From: Cucumis sativus | Taxonomy: Eukaryota; Streptophyta; Magnoliopsida; Cucurbitales; Cucurbitaceae | Assembly: GCF_000004075.3 (NCBI RefSeq) | Contig: NC_026656.2 | Location: 18,052,607-18,116,606 of the forward strand | DNA length: 64,000 bases | Direction: 5' to 3' | Program-made: the position numbers and the translations under genes | Part shown: positions 1 to 11,399 of the stretch, piece by piece | Layout of the letters: each line of letters begins with the position of its first letter | How positions within the stretch are numbered: position 1 is the first letter of the stretch | Notes under the pieces: model-generated | Seen by the model: only the letters and a program-made list of their open reading frames with translations | Told to the model about the DNA's origin: nothing | The model's database searches: none

Positions 1-597
1 TACAATTGTAGTATATATTAAAACAAAATACCACAACTCAAATTACCAAAAAAATGAGAGAGAAGAAAAATATAAAAATTGAGCAACGTGACATACAAGT
101 TAATTTTGGACAAAGAAGAGGGAAACTAAACTTGAATCCCTCCTTCACCCTTTTGGTCTTGGACACTCAAATTTTCCCTCCTCTTTTTATTAACCAGCCT
201 TCCTCTAGTCTAACATTTTATTTTCTATTACCTTCACACTTCTTCCTAATTATCTTTTTCCTCAAAATAAACTATACAAAGTGACAGTGATAGATTATAT
301 ATTTGATAGAATTTAAAATTTTTGCTACATTTTTATAAATATTTTGATTTGTTCTATTATAAAATATGTTTTTTTTAAGAGAAAAAAAAAAGGAAAGAAA
401 GTATTATTTAGGATTAAAAAATAGTTGGAAGAGGTCGCGTGAGTAGCACGTGCGAAAGGGTGGAGGGCAAATCTAAGAAAGGCCGCGAAAGAGAGAAAGC
501 CCGCGGAAACCAAATCCCCCAATCCCCAGATGTTAAAATTGAAAACTTTTCAAACTCTTCCAAATTCCAAAATCATTTTGATGCAAATTGGCTCTCT
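1..597. other. Upstream region of the A3 cyclin gene
   Basis: This is AT-rich non-coding sequence with a pyrimidine-rich stretch at about 125-250. I see no credible gene. A G-box core (CACGTG) lies at 447-452, and sequence complexity rises from about 430 onward, consistent with the proximal promoter of the cyclin gene that follows. Open frames here are short and low-complexity. Confidence 0.6.
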
Positions 598-606
598 TTC
601 TTCTTA

Positions 607-614
607 GCGCCAAA
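607..614 (-). promoter_or_regulatory. E2F-like site upstream of CYCA3
   Basis: The plus strand reads GCGCCAAA, which is TTTGGCGC on the minus strand and matches the E2F consensus TTTSGCGC. It lies 184 bp before the cyclin start codon. A3 cyclins are S-phase genes in plants and E2F control of them is established, so the position fits. The site is seen in sequence; its use is inferred. Confidence 0.55.
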
Positions 615-797
615 TGGGTTTTCTGTGTTTTTCACTTTTCAAAACTCTGCAAAAAACTGGCGGTCAATTCTCCTTACAAAGTCTCCCATTCACAGCTCCT
701 CCAACTCACCCCTCTCTTCTTCCATCTCTCTTTCTCTCTTTCGTTTTCAATTATTCACCCTCAAGAACTAACACCCAAGGGCTGAGATCAAGATCCA

Positions 798-2568
798 ATG
801 GCCGCCTCAGACAACTGTGCTCGTGTAACTCGTGCTTCCAAGAAGAGAGCTGCGGCGGCCGCCGTCGTCGAGGGTCAATCTGCAAATAAAAAGCGGGTGG
901 TTCTTGGAGAGCTGTCCAATGTTCAGAATCTTAATGCCTCGGTGGTAGGACAGAAGAGGAAGGCCAAGTCCCAGATCACAAAATGTAAGCCTAAGAAGAG
1001 AGCGAAGGTTGGTGTTGCTCCGACCATCAAGACGACAGTTGTTTCTGAAGATAATGAACCTAAGTTGACTGTCGATGATCTTTTGGATGACCCAGAGATG
1101 AAGGGGCCTTATTCCTCTGATATTTATGCATATCTTCGCAAAATGGAGGTAAATTCCTTCTAATTTTGCTATTTTTTTTCTTTTGTTTATGGTTTTTGAT
1201 CTTGGGTTTTTCAAGAATTACGTTTTCGTGATTTTGGGGTTTCTAACGCGATGATCTTACTCAGGCGGAACCAAAAAGAAGGCCGATTCCAAATTACATA
1301 GAGAAGATTCAGACGGATGTAAGTGCTAATATGAGAGGGGTCTTGGTTGATTGGATGGTTGAGGTAGCAGAAGAATACAAGCTTGGCCCCGATACTCTGT
1401 ATTTATCCATCTCATATCTTGATAGGTTCCTCTCAATGAACATCCTCAGTAGGCAAAGACTTCAATTGTTGGGGGTTTCTTCAATGCTTATTGCATCGTA
1501 AGTACGCCAAAAAGTGGAATTATTCATGTTGATCATAAGTTTCCATGATTTGATTATTGAATTTGATTTGTCGAACAGGAAGTATGAAGAAATCACCCCT
1601 CCTCATGTGGAGGATTTCTGCTACATAACAGATAATACTTATAGAAGAGATGAGGTGAATATTTCTCTGCATAGAAACATAAATCTAGTTGATGTTACTG
1701 GGTTATCAATATTGAGATACGGGTTTGTGATGCTGTAAGGTTGTGAAGATGGAGGCTGATATACTCAAGTCTTTGAACTTTGAAATGGGAAATCCTACTG
1801 CCAAGACATTCTTGAGGCAAGTATAAGTAAACTGCAGTCTATTGGAAGTTGATCTACTAATACTTGGATCCCATCATGGTGGTTTTAATATTGACTTCTC
1901 GTTCTGGATTCTTTCTTATATTTACAGGAGGTTCACTAATGTTGCTCAAGAGGATTTCAAAGTAAGCCCCATCTCCTTTTATTTTATCAGGGTCTAAACC
2001 AGCTTGGATTTCTCAATTTACTAATCCTCCTGCTTTATGCTTGAAACAGATACCAAATCTACAGTTGGAATTTCTGGGTTATTACCTTGCTGAGCTGAGC
2101 TTGTTGGACTATAATTTCGTTAAGTTCTTGCCTTCTATGGTTGCTGCTTCAGTTGTGTTTCTTGCTAAATTTATTATCCGACCGAAGCTGCATCCTTGGG
2201 TAAAAGCTTGTTTCAATCACTTGTGTATGTAACTATGAACTCGAAGGTAGTAGTTTGCTGATATATAAATAAATTTCAGGGTCCAGGCATACAACAATAC
2301 ACAGGCTACAAGCCAGCTGATCTAAGGCCATGTGTTATTCTGTTACATGATTTGTACATGGCCAGAAGAGGAGGGTCTTTGATAGCTGTGAGAGAAAAAT
2401 ACAAGCTACATAGGGTAAGAAACTTTATCATCTTCAGTTATATAGAGCATTATGTAGTTAAAAGTTGAAGGTGCTAATATATTATGTTTCTGATCCAAAC
2501 AGTTCAAGTGTGTTGCAATGATGCCTTCACCTCCTGAGATCCCCTTTTCCTATTTTGAAGAAGCTTAG
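798..2568 (+). CDS. CYCA3: A3-type cyclin
   Basis: An A-type cyclin partners a cyclin-dependent kinase in the nucleus, for the A3 class mainly at G1/S and S phase. I assemble eight exons: 798-1148, 1265-1497, 1579-1654, 1740-1816, 1928-1961, 2050-2199, 2280-2414 and 2503-2568, giving 373 residues in frame. The N-terminus has Lys/Arg-rich nuclear-targeting stretches and a perfect destruction box, RVVLGELSN (residues 33-41). The cyclin box carries the A-cyclin signature [12 protein letters not shown] followed by [13 protein letters not shown] and [20 protein letters not shown]. The cyclin C-domain follows and the protein ends in FSYFEEA. Intron 4 (1817-1927) must start with GC, because the only nearby GT donor leads to a stop. 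Exon 5 is only 34 nt. The ATG at 798 is the first in a pyrimidine-rich leader. Class A3 rather than A1/A2 is judged from the short N-terminus and overall feel; family membership is certain. Confidence 0.95.
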
Positions 2569-5242
2569 ATTGGCACATGATTCTTTGATATATTTTACTT
2601 GCTAATTGAAGACATGATTTTGACCCTCTGCTGATGGATTGAAAGATTTTTTTGGGAAGATGGAAATTGGGTTTCAGCTCTCCAGTAGGCTCTTTGGTGA
2701 TTTTTGTTCCTCAAAAAATAGGACCCATATTGTTAATATTAGTTAAGTTGAAAGATGTTTCTTTTGTTTTTGACAAGTTGGGCATTTTGCAGTTGAATTC
2801 CTTTTTACATGTAAATCGGCCGGTACTTCCATATGAATAACAGTAAAGACTGCATCCATGGCTTTTTATTTTCTTTTGAAAAATTCAGTTGTTGAACAAA
2901 TAGCAGAGGATGAATACCCTTAAAATTCTTGAGATACTTCCTAATCAACGAATTTATCATAAAAATTTGCTTGGGGCTCTTTCAAACTAAATATCCAAGA
3001 TAATGGCCTTAGAATAATCTTTGCTTTTGATGGATTACCAGCCTCCTAAGGAAATGTTTAACATTTTCAAGTTGAATCTTTATTTGCAAGCCTAGCCGCA
3101 CCATTGAGTTTAGGGCAGTAAAATAGATGATGGGAAGACAATGCCATTGAAATCTAGCTGAATTGTGGAGTCCAACATGGAGAAAAATCCATGAAGCTTT
3201 TTCCTATGAACTTTGGACCATGAAACTGCCTATAACAATGAAAGCTTATTTTTCCGACCCAATCCAAGGAAGACAAAAATTTGTTAACTTGTATTTATTT
3301 GATTTCAATCTAAATATTTTTCATCCACTAAATATTCAAAAACAATTTTCTTTTCTAAAGTTGATTTAAAGTGTTTCTTTTTTGTCTAAATTCAAATCGA
3401 CTTCTATATTGTTAAATGCTTGAAAGATATTGGTTGAGACAAGCTTCACAATTAAACATTGTCACAAGTGTTTTTCTAAACTCAACTTATTATTTTGTAA
3501 ACTCACTTAATCAAAAGTTATTATGGGTGATTGCTAAAAGTCTCTAATTTTTTTTTTGAATGATTATCTAAACACACTTGTTTAAGAAAGTGTGACACAA
3601 TTGTTTGCAAATTGCAGAAGCAATCAGGAAAGGATGTACGGAAGTGATAATAGCAATTATGATGAATCAAAAACTCAACCAACAACCCATTAGGATGATG
3701 GCATGTGGTGGAGTTAAGGGAATAAGATCCATAAAGGAGGTTACATTAATAAACAATCTGTTTAATGTAATGAGTGAACTGAATGGGAAGTTGAGAGGCA
3801 TATCCCAATTGTTAATTATGACTTAGGATTTAGGATTAAGGAAAAGTCACTATTTATAAAGCATGCCTGCCTTTTCTCTTCTCTTATTTATTTCTTACTT
3901 TTCAATCATTCACCTTTTCCTTTTCCCCATTCTTATTTTTAGACCAAGTTTCATACCATCTTAAATAAGAACAAAAAGAAGTATACCTAAAATTAAATTT
4001 AAAAAGTTTAGACGCTTAAAGTTGAAGAAGAACCCGTCCAACCCACTTACCAAATAACCACATAAAGGAAATAGGAGATCGACTGTGAATCTGAAAACAT
4101 ATAGACACTATTTTTACCTCCAAAGTCTATTAATTTGTTATCTATTTTAGTTACCATTGAACTAAGACGGTTTAGAAGGTGTGAATATGTGAATAGAGAC
4201 AGTGAAGAGTGTAAGTTTTAGGCGTGGATTTGAGCACTAGAGAACGTGTGGTTTAAGCAATCCCCCATTTGACATCAAAGATAAGAGAGGGAAAAAGAGA
4301 TTAGATGAGATTTGTGTTAGATTTTACCCTTTTTAGTTTCTGATATATTGTATAAGAAAGCCTCACATCACAATTTACATTACTGCAAACACTTCAAATC
4401 CACTCACTCACCACTCTCATCCGACAAGATTTGCCCACTTCAAGGACACCCCCTTCAACCTAAAACCTTTTGCACAATACCCAATAATTCACTATTTACA
4501 TCTTTTTTTAATATGGGTAATAAACTAAATTTTCTTTTTAGCTTTTTTTTTTTTTAAAATGTTTAATTAGTATGTTTCTCCAAAAACTGTTTTTTAGTTC
4601 AACAATTTGAAAACCTATTTCCCATTGCTAAAGGACTCAAAGTTTCCCTCATCAAACTAAGAAAACCATCTTATTCTTTTCTTTTAAGTTTTTCAAAAGC
4701 TCATTTCTTCGTCAACCGTGTTCCTTGTTTCCTGGAATACAAGAAATTAATATTCATATCACACATATATGTATCTACTTTTACTTTCACCATTCGTTCT
4801 TTCCCTTCCATTCAACAATGCAAAAACCATTATCATTAACAATTAACATCGTTAATTTTTGGAAAAGGAAAAAGTAAATAAAAAAGAGGGATAGGTTTAA
4901 ATTTAGTTTGAAACTAGGAGTGTTGAGAGTGAGAGTGGGAAACACATAAAATGATAGTGTCCTTTGTGTTTGAGAAGGAAAAAATATTAAAGTCCGGAAA
5001 GGTCCTTTTAAAAGTAATAAAAAACAAACCATCAAACCTTGTGGACGTAATTTGTGTCTTCCTTAATTCAATTATTAGTCCCGTGATCGATAATACCTCC
5101 AAATCCGCAGCTTAATGCACTTTCTCAACCTACTCTTTTCTTTTTATACATTAAAACTTTATATAGTTTTGATTTAATTCACTTCGTCCAATTTTGAAAA
5201 ACAATCCGCTACATGACAACTCATAATTGATGAAAGGCTTGA
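2569..5242. other. Intergenic, no gene recognised
   Basis: The first few hundred bases are presumably CYCA3 3' UTR. The remainder is AT-rich with several short open frames of low complexity that I do not consider real. No RNA gene, mobile-element end or repeat array stands out. The last few hundred bases before 5243 should hold the promoter of the CLE gene. Confidence 0.6.
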
Positions 5243-5374
5243 GTGGGTAAGATGTGTGTATATATCTTCAGGATGGGAACAAACATTTTATTTGTATATA
5301 TAATAAGCCTTTACCTAATTCCCCTCTTTAATTATTCCTTCCTTCGCAAATCCCCACTTTTGTGTTTTTCATCG

Positions 5375-5659
5375 ATGCGGTTCTTGAAGAAGTCTCCTAC
5401 TGCAGGCGCCGGTGTGAACCCGCGTGGTATTGTAATAGCACTATTAACAGTGGTGACTTTTTTGACGTTATTGCTACTGATTTCTTCTTCACCTCCGATC
5501 CCTCATAATGTTAATGCTGTGAAGTTAAAGAAAGAAGGAGGAAGAGCAACCCCATCGTCTCAGAAACTCCACCACCGTAGGATGAGGCGGCCATCCTATG
5601 TTTTACAGTCAAGTAAGAGAAAAGTTCCAAATGCTTCAGACCCACTTCACAATCGTTGA
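5375..5659 (+). CDS. CLE-family secreted signalling peptide precursor (CLE25/26-like)
   Basis: CLE precursors are secreted and processed to a 12-13 residue peptide that binds LRR receptor kinases to control stem cells and vasculature. This single exon encodes 94 residues. A short basic N-terminus precedes a hydrophobic signal segment (about residues 18-37, IVIALLTVVTFLTLLLLI), then a variable basic region with RRMRR, then the C-terminal CLE box RKVPNASDPLHN (residues 82-93) and one Arg. The box is closest in my memory to CLE25/CLE26 (RKVP.GPDPIHN). Oddly, positions 6 and 7, nearly always Gly-Pro, are Ala-Ser here. The frame stays open upstream to 5243, but 5375 is the Met that puts the signal segment near the N-terminus, and a TATA-like tract (TATATAAT) lies near 5297-5304. 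The gene has no close neighbour. Confidence 0.85.
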   Translation: MRFLKKSPTAGAGVNPRGIVIALLTVVTFLTLLLLISSSPPIPHNVNAVKLKKEGGRATPSSQKLHHRRMRRPSYVLQSSKRKVPNASDPLHNR

Positions 5660-7560
5660 CTGATTAATTACTACTCCTTTCTTCCTTTTTGTTTACATTC
5701 ACATCATCCCATCTTTCCGTATATAAACATATTTTTATAAATAATCACATTCATTTCTCACACTTCTTATTATTATATATATACATATCATTTTTTTTCT
5801 TTTGGATTTTGTGATGGGTATTAACGTGATTGAAAATGGTTGTGCTGTGTGTGCAAATGATAGATGGAAACATTATCGGAATAGTTTTCAAGATTTTGAG
5901 ACTCGTGTCACTTGGGTTTGGGTTCTACAGTGGGACATGAGTTTCAAAACCAGCAAGTGTTTTTTGATTCCATTTATAATACAAAAGCTTATTTTTCACT
6001 CTAACACTTCTCAATCTAATATTTTTTCTTGCTGTTCTTATGCTTCAAGATCGCATTTCTATTACTTGATTACTCATGTTTCTGAACACTTCAACTTGCT
6101 TGATAGTCTCTTGAAGTTGAAGATGTTAACTATGAAGTTATGGTTGTGGGTATGGATGACAGAGTTTAGTTTCACTAGTTGATTAATACAAAATTTTAAA
6201 TTGTGGATGGAAAAGTAATATACAAAAAAGAAAAGAGGAAAAAAAAAAAAGAAAAAAAGTGGGTGTGGCTCAGATGGGGATAAGGGTAGGGTGGATATTT
6301 CATTCTCTGGTGGATGGATGGATATGAGAAGGATAAAAGGGATAGATTTTAATTCTATACTTATGATGTTACATCTTTGGTCTACATTAGTTTTTTTCCC
6401 AGGGTCAGTTTAATCTTTGATTTCATTGATTGATTTTGTTTGTTTTGGTCTTCCAAGTTTGTAATTTATTGCTTATTTACAACCAAAATTCTGGCTAATT
6501 ATTTTTCTTAAAATACGTTGCTAATTTGTAGAACATGAAATACTGAGCATTTCAAGAGAATGAAAAGAAAAGAGAGATTATTGCCTTGATTAAGGTAGGC
6601 CAAGGGTCATATTTGGATTTATTGTTAGATTAAAAGTAGATTATATATATTAAATTGAATTGAGTTCCATGTCATCAACTATTCAACCTCTTGGGAGGAT
6701 GAGAAGAGTGGTCAATTGATGTTTTTACTGAATGAAACATGAATTAGCAAGGATAGAAGTTATCCTAATACTATTATATAAATAATATATAATGTTAGAT
6801 GAGTGGAGAATAGTGGGAGTATTGAATTTAAATAATGACAGTGAATGCAAATTTAGGTAGATCTTAAAATTTGGTGAAGTTGGTGAAGAAATAGGACATT
6901 TATAGCTGGCTTGCTTTTGTCAACTTCATAATTTTGCAGTATCTTAAGGTTGTAAGGAATTAAATTTCCTAAGCTTACAATTGGAACTGTCGATAATGTT
7001 TCTTTGTAGCTCTCAATTAATTACTATTGCTTCCTAATCCTTTTTTCCTCTTATTATTTCTCCATTTTCCTCTTAATCAGTAATCACCATTGGAAATTAA
7101 TAATTGTTATTTAAGCCAATAATTAATTGAAAGTTGATGTGGCGGAATTAGTGGCAATGGCATCGCATGCAATTGTGTGCTTACTCTTTCAAGGAAAGCA
7201 AAGTCCGACACTTTTAACACCAAAATTATAGAATAACCAACGCACGCTTCTTATAATTCTTCATTCTCTTTTCTATTAATTCATCCCATCTTCTTATTTA
7301 CAAAGAGGAGAAAAAACTTGGTTACAATACATTTAAATTTACGGCTATTTTAAACATAAACAATATATTTTTGTGTTGCCTGAGAAGTGGAAGAATTGAT
7401 TTTTTGAGTGCTATTGTTTGAATTTATGAAATTGGAATTGGTTGAATTGCCGCAAAATAAGGTCCAAATTGGAAAGAAAGATTGGGTATCGATCAGCATC
7501 TTCACCGCTGATGGTGTTATTGTTATGTATGATTGGATTCAAGAATGGTAATATGTCCTT
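5660..7560. other. Intergenic, no gene recognised
   Basis: A/T-rich sequence with poly-A and GA-rich stretches near 6225-6260. The longest frame here (5802-6182) has no recognisable domain and probably lies in the transcribed 3' flank of the CLE gene or in non-coding DNA. Nothing resembling an RNA gene or a transposon end was seen. Confidence 0.55.
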
Positions 7561-7691
7561 TTAACTTCACCGCCAATCAATCCCTCTGATCCAAATCCAT
7601 CCTCTTCCCCATTCATATTTATTATAATTCCACATCTCATTTTCCTTCCACCTCCAATTCCTCCGCTGCTTCCTCTTCCTCTTCCTCCGCC

Positions 7692-8156
7692 ATGTCCGAT
7701 CAAGAAAACTCCCCTCAGTCCCATCTACAATTCCCAGACTCCGATATCAAACACAAAGATCCCATCAAACCCCCCATGCAATTCGCTACCAAATTCAGCA
7801 TATGGCCACCAACACAACGCACTCGCGACGCCGTTATAAGTCGTCTCATCGAAACCCTCTCCACCCCTTCCATTCTCTCGAAACGTTTCGGCACCATTCC
7901 GCCCGATGAAGCAGCCACCGTCGCGCAGCTCATCGAGGAAGAAGCGTATGCCTACGCCAATGGCTCTCCCCCCTCCGTGGACGACGGCATCGAGATTCTC
8001 CAGGTTTACTCCAAGGAGATTAGTAAGCGGATGCTCGAAGCTGTGAAGGGTAGACCGAGTCCCGCGGCTCCGGCAGAAAATGGTGAGACGGAGGAAGTAA
8101 GATCACCTGTTGTTGAAACTAATCATGAAACCCCAACTTTGGAAACTGGAAATTGA
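7692..8156 (+). CDS. WPP-domain protein (MFP1 attachment factor 1 / WPP1-like)
   Basis: WPP proteins sit at the nuclear envelope and Golgi in plants. Their WPP domain is also what targets plant RanGAP to the envelope through WIT and WIP partners. This intronless gene encodes 154 residues, the usual size for MAF1/WPP1-3. A polar N-terminus (1-30) is followed by the WPP domain at about 33-120, beginning FSIWPPTQRTRDAVISRL (Trp38-Pro39-Pro40) and continuing through the IEEEAYAYA segment (81-89) to YSKEISKRMLEAVKG. The C-terminus is acidic and unstructured. No LRR region follows, so this is not RanGAP itself. The start codon follows a CT-rich leader and is the first ATG in it. The gene runs towards the PIP peptide gene, which is on the other strand. 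Confidence 0.93.
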   Translation: MSDQENSPQSHLQFPDSDIKHKDPIKPPMQFATKFSIWPPTQRTRDAVISRLIETLSTPSILSKRFGTIPPDEAATVAQLIEEEAYAYANGSPPSVDDGIEILQVYSKEISKRMLEAVKGRPSPAAPAENGETEEVRSPVVETNHETPTLETGN

Positions 8157-8862
8157 ATTTTTGGGGTTTTTTTAATCTTAATCTTATTACCCTGTTTGAG
8201 CTTCTTTTTTTTTTTTCTGGAGATCTGCGTGTTCTCTGTCCATACATTGGTTGCAAGATAATTATTTGTTCTTGTGCTTTATGGTTTTAAATTCAATGAA
8301 AAATGCAAGCATTTTTTTTGCCTAGAGATACTCGGCTTCGATTTGAGCTCGTTCTGTTTAATGTCGCTCTCGCATTATCTCTTGATTTTGATCGATGAAT
8401 TTGTGGAAATGAAGAAAGATGGATATGCTTGGAGATCATATTGTTGGGTTTGCTCAATTCAACAAAGAAACTGAGTTCAACCCCTTGAATTTTCGTGTAC
8501 AATTTCATCATTGATCATTAATTTGAGTGTTGGAGTTGCTTTGATTGACATAGTGTCCCAGATTTTGTGTTTCTGATCCACATTCACAGATTGCTTGAAA
8601 AGTTAGTTTTAGAAAAACATAAAGACAATGAGCCAAACCATTACATATATAAAATTTATACACTCTTGATTCTATTTGTATGCAGAGATCAAACTTCTAA
8701 ATAATGTTTGATCTCTTTAAGATTTTCAAGGGTACATCCCTTTTGTAGAGGGGAAAAAATGAAAGAAAAAGTACAAGTTATACAAACCAACTGTTCCAAA
8801 TTCACAAAACAATAAAACAAAAATGAAGAATGGTCAGAAGTTTCTTTCAATTATGTCTTCAG
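8157..8862. other. Convergent 3' flanks of the WPP and PIP genes
   Basis: About 700 bp between two convergent genes, presumably holding both 3' UTRs. It has T-rich stretches and one short frame (8274-8474) without any family resemblance. I see no separate gene. Confidence 0.5.
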
Positions 8863-9102
8863 CTAGTGTCCTGGTCCTCTCATACTCGGTCCGGAAGCAT
8901 GCTTGAATGCCCAGCTTCCCTTCCGATGACCACTGAAGCTAACAAGGCCATTTGTGTCACCTTTGGTTACTTTCTCAACTCGTCCAGTTCCAACCGTGGG
9001 CAGAGTTTCCACTCGAGATCTGAGGTGTCTGCAATCCACATGAACAAACACCATTGCCAACAGTGTCATCACAGCAAAAACTCCAAAAAACCTAGCCTTC
9101 AT
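8863..9102 (-). CDS. PIP/PIPL-type secreted peptide precursor
   Basis: PAMP-induced secreted peptides are small secreted precursors, cut to a C-terminal peptide with the core SGPSxxGxGH and sensed by LRR receptor kinases in immunity and development. This 79-residue single-exon frame starts with a clear signal peptide (FFGVFAVMTLLAMVFVHVDC, residues 5-24), has a variable middle, and ends exactly in SGPSMRGPGH (residues 70-79), a full match to the family core at the very C-terminus as the family requires. A TATA-like tract lies upstream on the same strand at plus positions 9218-9229, and two W-box cores (TTGAC) at 9247-9251 and 9304-9308, as expected for an elicitor-responsive gene. One core only, so it resembles single-motif PIPs. 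IDA and CEP families end differently. Confidence 0.85.
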   Translation of the reverse strand: MKARFFGVFAVMTLLAMVFVHVDCRHLRSRVETLPTVGTGRVEKVTKGDTNGLVSFSGHRKGSWAFKHASGPSMRGPGH

Positions 9103-9217
9103 CCTTGCTTTTGAATCTACAAAAATGATCTAAAAGAGTATTTAGGAAGTTGCCCTTATGTATACAAAGAAACACCGATAGAATTTCTACCAAATCGCAA
9201 AGGGCGGTGGTGTAGCA

Positions 9218-9229
9218 CTTTATATATAC
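9218..9229 (-). promoter_or_regulatory. TATA-like element of the PIP peptide gene
   Basis: On the minus strand this reads GTATATATAAAG and lies about 116 bp before the start codon of the peptide gene, a normal TATA-to-ATG distance for a short leader. Confidence 0.5.
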
Positions 9230-9240
9230 TTAGATTACCA

Positions 9241-10004
9241 ACTCCTTTGACTTAGCCTTTAATTTCTTTCTTTTCCCATCATTTTCCACGCTGTTAGGAA
9301 CATTTGACTTGGTGCAAACACAAAGCCAATTGTTCATACTGGAAGGAAAAAAAAAAGGAAGAAATATTATAGAGGTGGAGGTAACCCTTCATTTGCAGGG
9401 CCACCGCCACGAAGGACTGATGTGAACATTACACGCTTTTCTGAATAATACTACAAGATCTATATATATTTTTTATACGAACATATGAAGGTTGTCACGC
9501 GGGTTCTATCTTTTTCTATGCTTTAATATTTTATAAATTGGTTGAAGGACTTTTGGAAAGGGAGATTAGGGAGTATTCATGTATGAATTTTTTGATCATT
9601 TTTTTCTCTCTCTATCTATTTAGCGCTAGATTGTAGGGTGCAATGCAAGGAAGTTTCATTTGGTTTGTAAAAAGGTAGATTATGTTTAAAGGACTTAGAT
9701 TGGGCTTTTGAGTATTTGGATTTTGAGATGGATTTGATATCTTTGTATCTGGATCTAACATGCATTGATCATAAAAGTGAGTAATGAGAATTTGAGGTTA
9801 TGAAGGGAAGTGTATTGGAAATCTTTTAGTTTGTGTTTTGTGTGTATGAAATGATTGGATTAAGGCTGGCCAAATGGTGGCTTTCGGCAGCTGATGATCA
9901 AAATGGAGAAATTGGTTTCCACTTTTTTTTTTATGTATAATATATATTAGGAAATTAAGCCAAACCTTACAAAATGAAAGGAATTATTGAATGAAAATCA
10001 ACAA

Positions 10005-10037
<33 letters not shown>

Positions 10038-10840
10038 CCTTACAAATGTTTTGAAGAAGAAAGAATTAATTAAATATTTCTAAAAAGTGTATAGATTGGA
10101 TTCTTAGAAACAATGGTAACGATGAAAAGAAACTAAAAATGAGAGAAGACGAGCCTAACTCAATTGTTATTTGAAGTTTTTTTCTTCAAAGAAAAATTAA
10201 CGTAGTTGTTCGTGTTATGAGTTACTAGCATAGTATACATATAATTTGGATCTATGTATACATATTATCATTATATCGTTTGGTTAGAAAATTTTGTTTT
10301 ACTTCATTTTGTTTTACTATTTGTTGAAGTACGCATAAACTTGTTTGTTTGGACACTTAAGGATATTAAAAAAACAGACGTTATAAAACCATATATGGAC
10401 AAAGACAGAAGATGACATCTATTTGATTTAATTGATTATTGAAAATGATTATAAGGTAATGAAAACAAGTGAAGAAATAATAATAATAATAAAAAAAGAG
10501 TGTATATATTATTTATGAGTAGAGAGAGATGAAGGGTACATATCCTATTCGTACTCTTTGTCCTTCCTAATATACTATCACAATTCATACCAACTCAATT
10601 ATTATCTCTATCATTTTCTAAGTTATTAATAATTTAGACACCACCACAAATTTCTTAAATTAATTTAAAAGACATACGTAATTCATAAATTGAAAATTCC
10701 TAATTTATTTATTGTCTGTTTTTAATTAAATTGAGAGTATAGTATAGAGATTAAAGTGGTGGTTGGGTTTGTAACAAAGTTGAGGATGGAAAGTAAATTA
10801 AAAAGGAATCTATATATGTAATTGTATGTTGGGATAAGTC
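9241..10840. other. Intergenic, AT-rich, no gene recognised
   Basis: Beyond the PIP promoter I see only AT-rich sequence with simple repeats, the clearest being the AAT run at 10005-10036. No coding frame of note exists on either strand. Confidence 0.55.
10005..10036. repeat. (AAT)n microsatellite
   Basis: About ten consecutive AAT units. It is a simple repeat of the kind used as a length-polymorphic marker, with no functional implication. Confidence 0.95.
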
Positions 10841-11399
10841 CAAAAAAGGATTAAAGAAGAGACCAAGTAGTCAGCTGGTGATTACGTCATTTTGGATTTC
10901 ACTTCCCCAAAATTTTGTCTCCAATCTATATGACAAAATCTTTTTGGTTTATGCTTTTCTTCACTAATCACCATCTCTTTCCCAAAATCTCTTTTCATTT
11001 GTTGCCTTTCTTAATTAACTTTATCATTTCAACACCTAAAAATGCCAATTCTATATGTTTATATATATATAAACTAATTAGGTATGTTTGGAGTTATAAT
11101 CGAAATAAGAATGAAATGAAATTGTAAGACTTAGAGACCATGAAAAGTAGAATTTAATTAAAAAGAAAATAGAAAAGGAATAAATAAACAGAGAGTGAGA
11201 GAGATAAACGGTCTTTTCGTTAGAAGTTGGAAGCGCATTCAATACGCAGATTTGTCGTCTTCTTCTTCTTCTTCTTTTCTCGCAGACAATTTGCAAAATC
11301 ACTTTACCAACTACTCTCCCCCATTCATCTTCTTTCTATTTCTTCCCCCATTTCCCTTTTTTCATCTCAAAGTCTTCCTCTTTTTCAACCCAATTGCCA
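10841..11399 (+). promoter_or_regulatory. Promoter and leader region of the SLY1/GID2 gene
   Basis: Sequence upstream of the F-box gene. It includes a TGACGTAA-type bZIP core (minus strand) near 10877-10885 and a leader rich in CTT triplets at about 11257-11277, ending in a long pyrimidine stretch just before the ATG. A short frame at 10915-11127 overlaps this promoter and looks spurious. Confidence 0.4.

Noticed and set aside
807-1214. 135-codon minus-strand frame over CYCA3 exon 1
   Set aside because: It is a shadow of the cyclin coding sequence on the other strand.
3605-3826. 74-codon frame between CYCA3 and the CLE gene
   Set aside because: No recognisable domain, no promoter, and no spliced continuation; similar in composition to the surroundings.
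5802-6182. 126-codon frame downstream of the CLE gene
   Set aside because: Composition is Phe/Ser/Trp-biased and no family is recognised; likely non-coding 3' flank.
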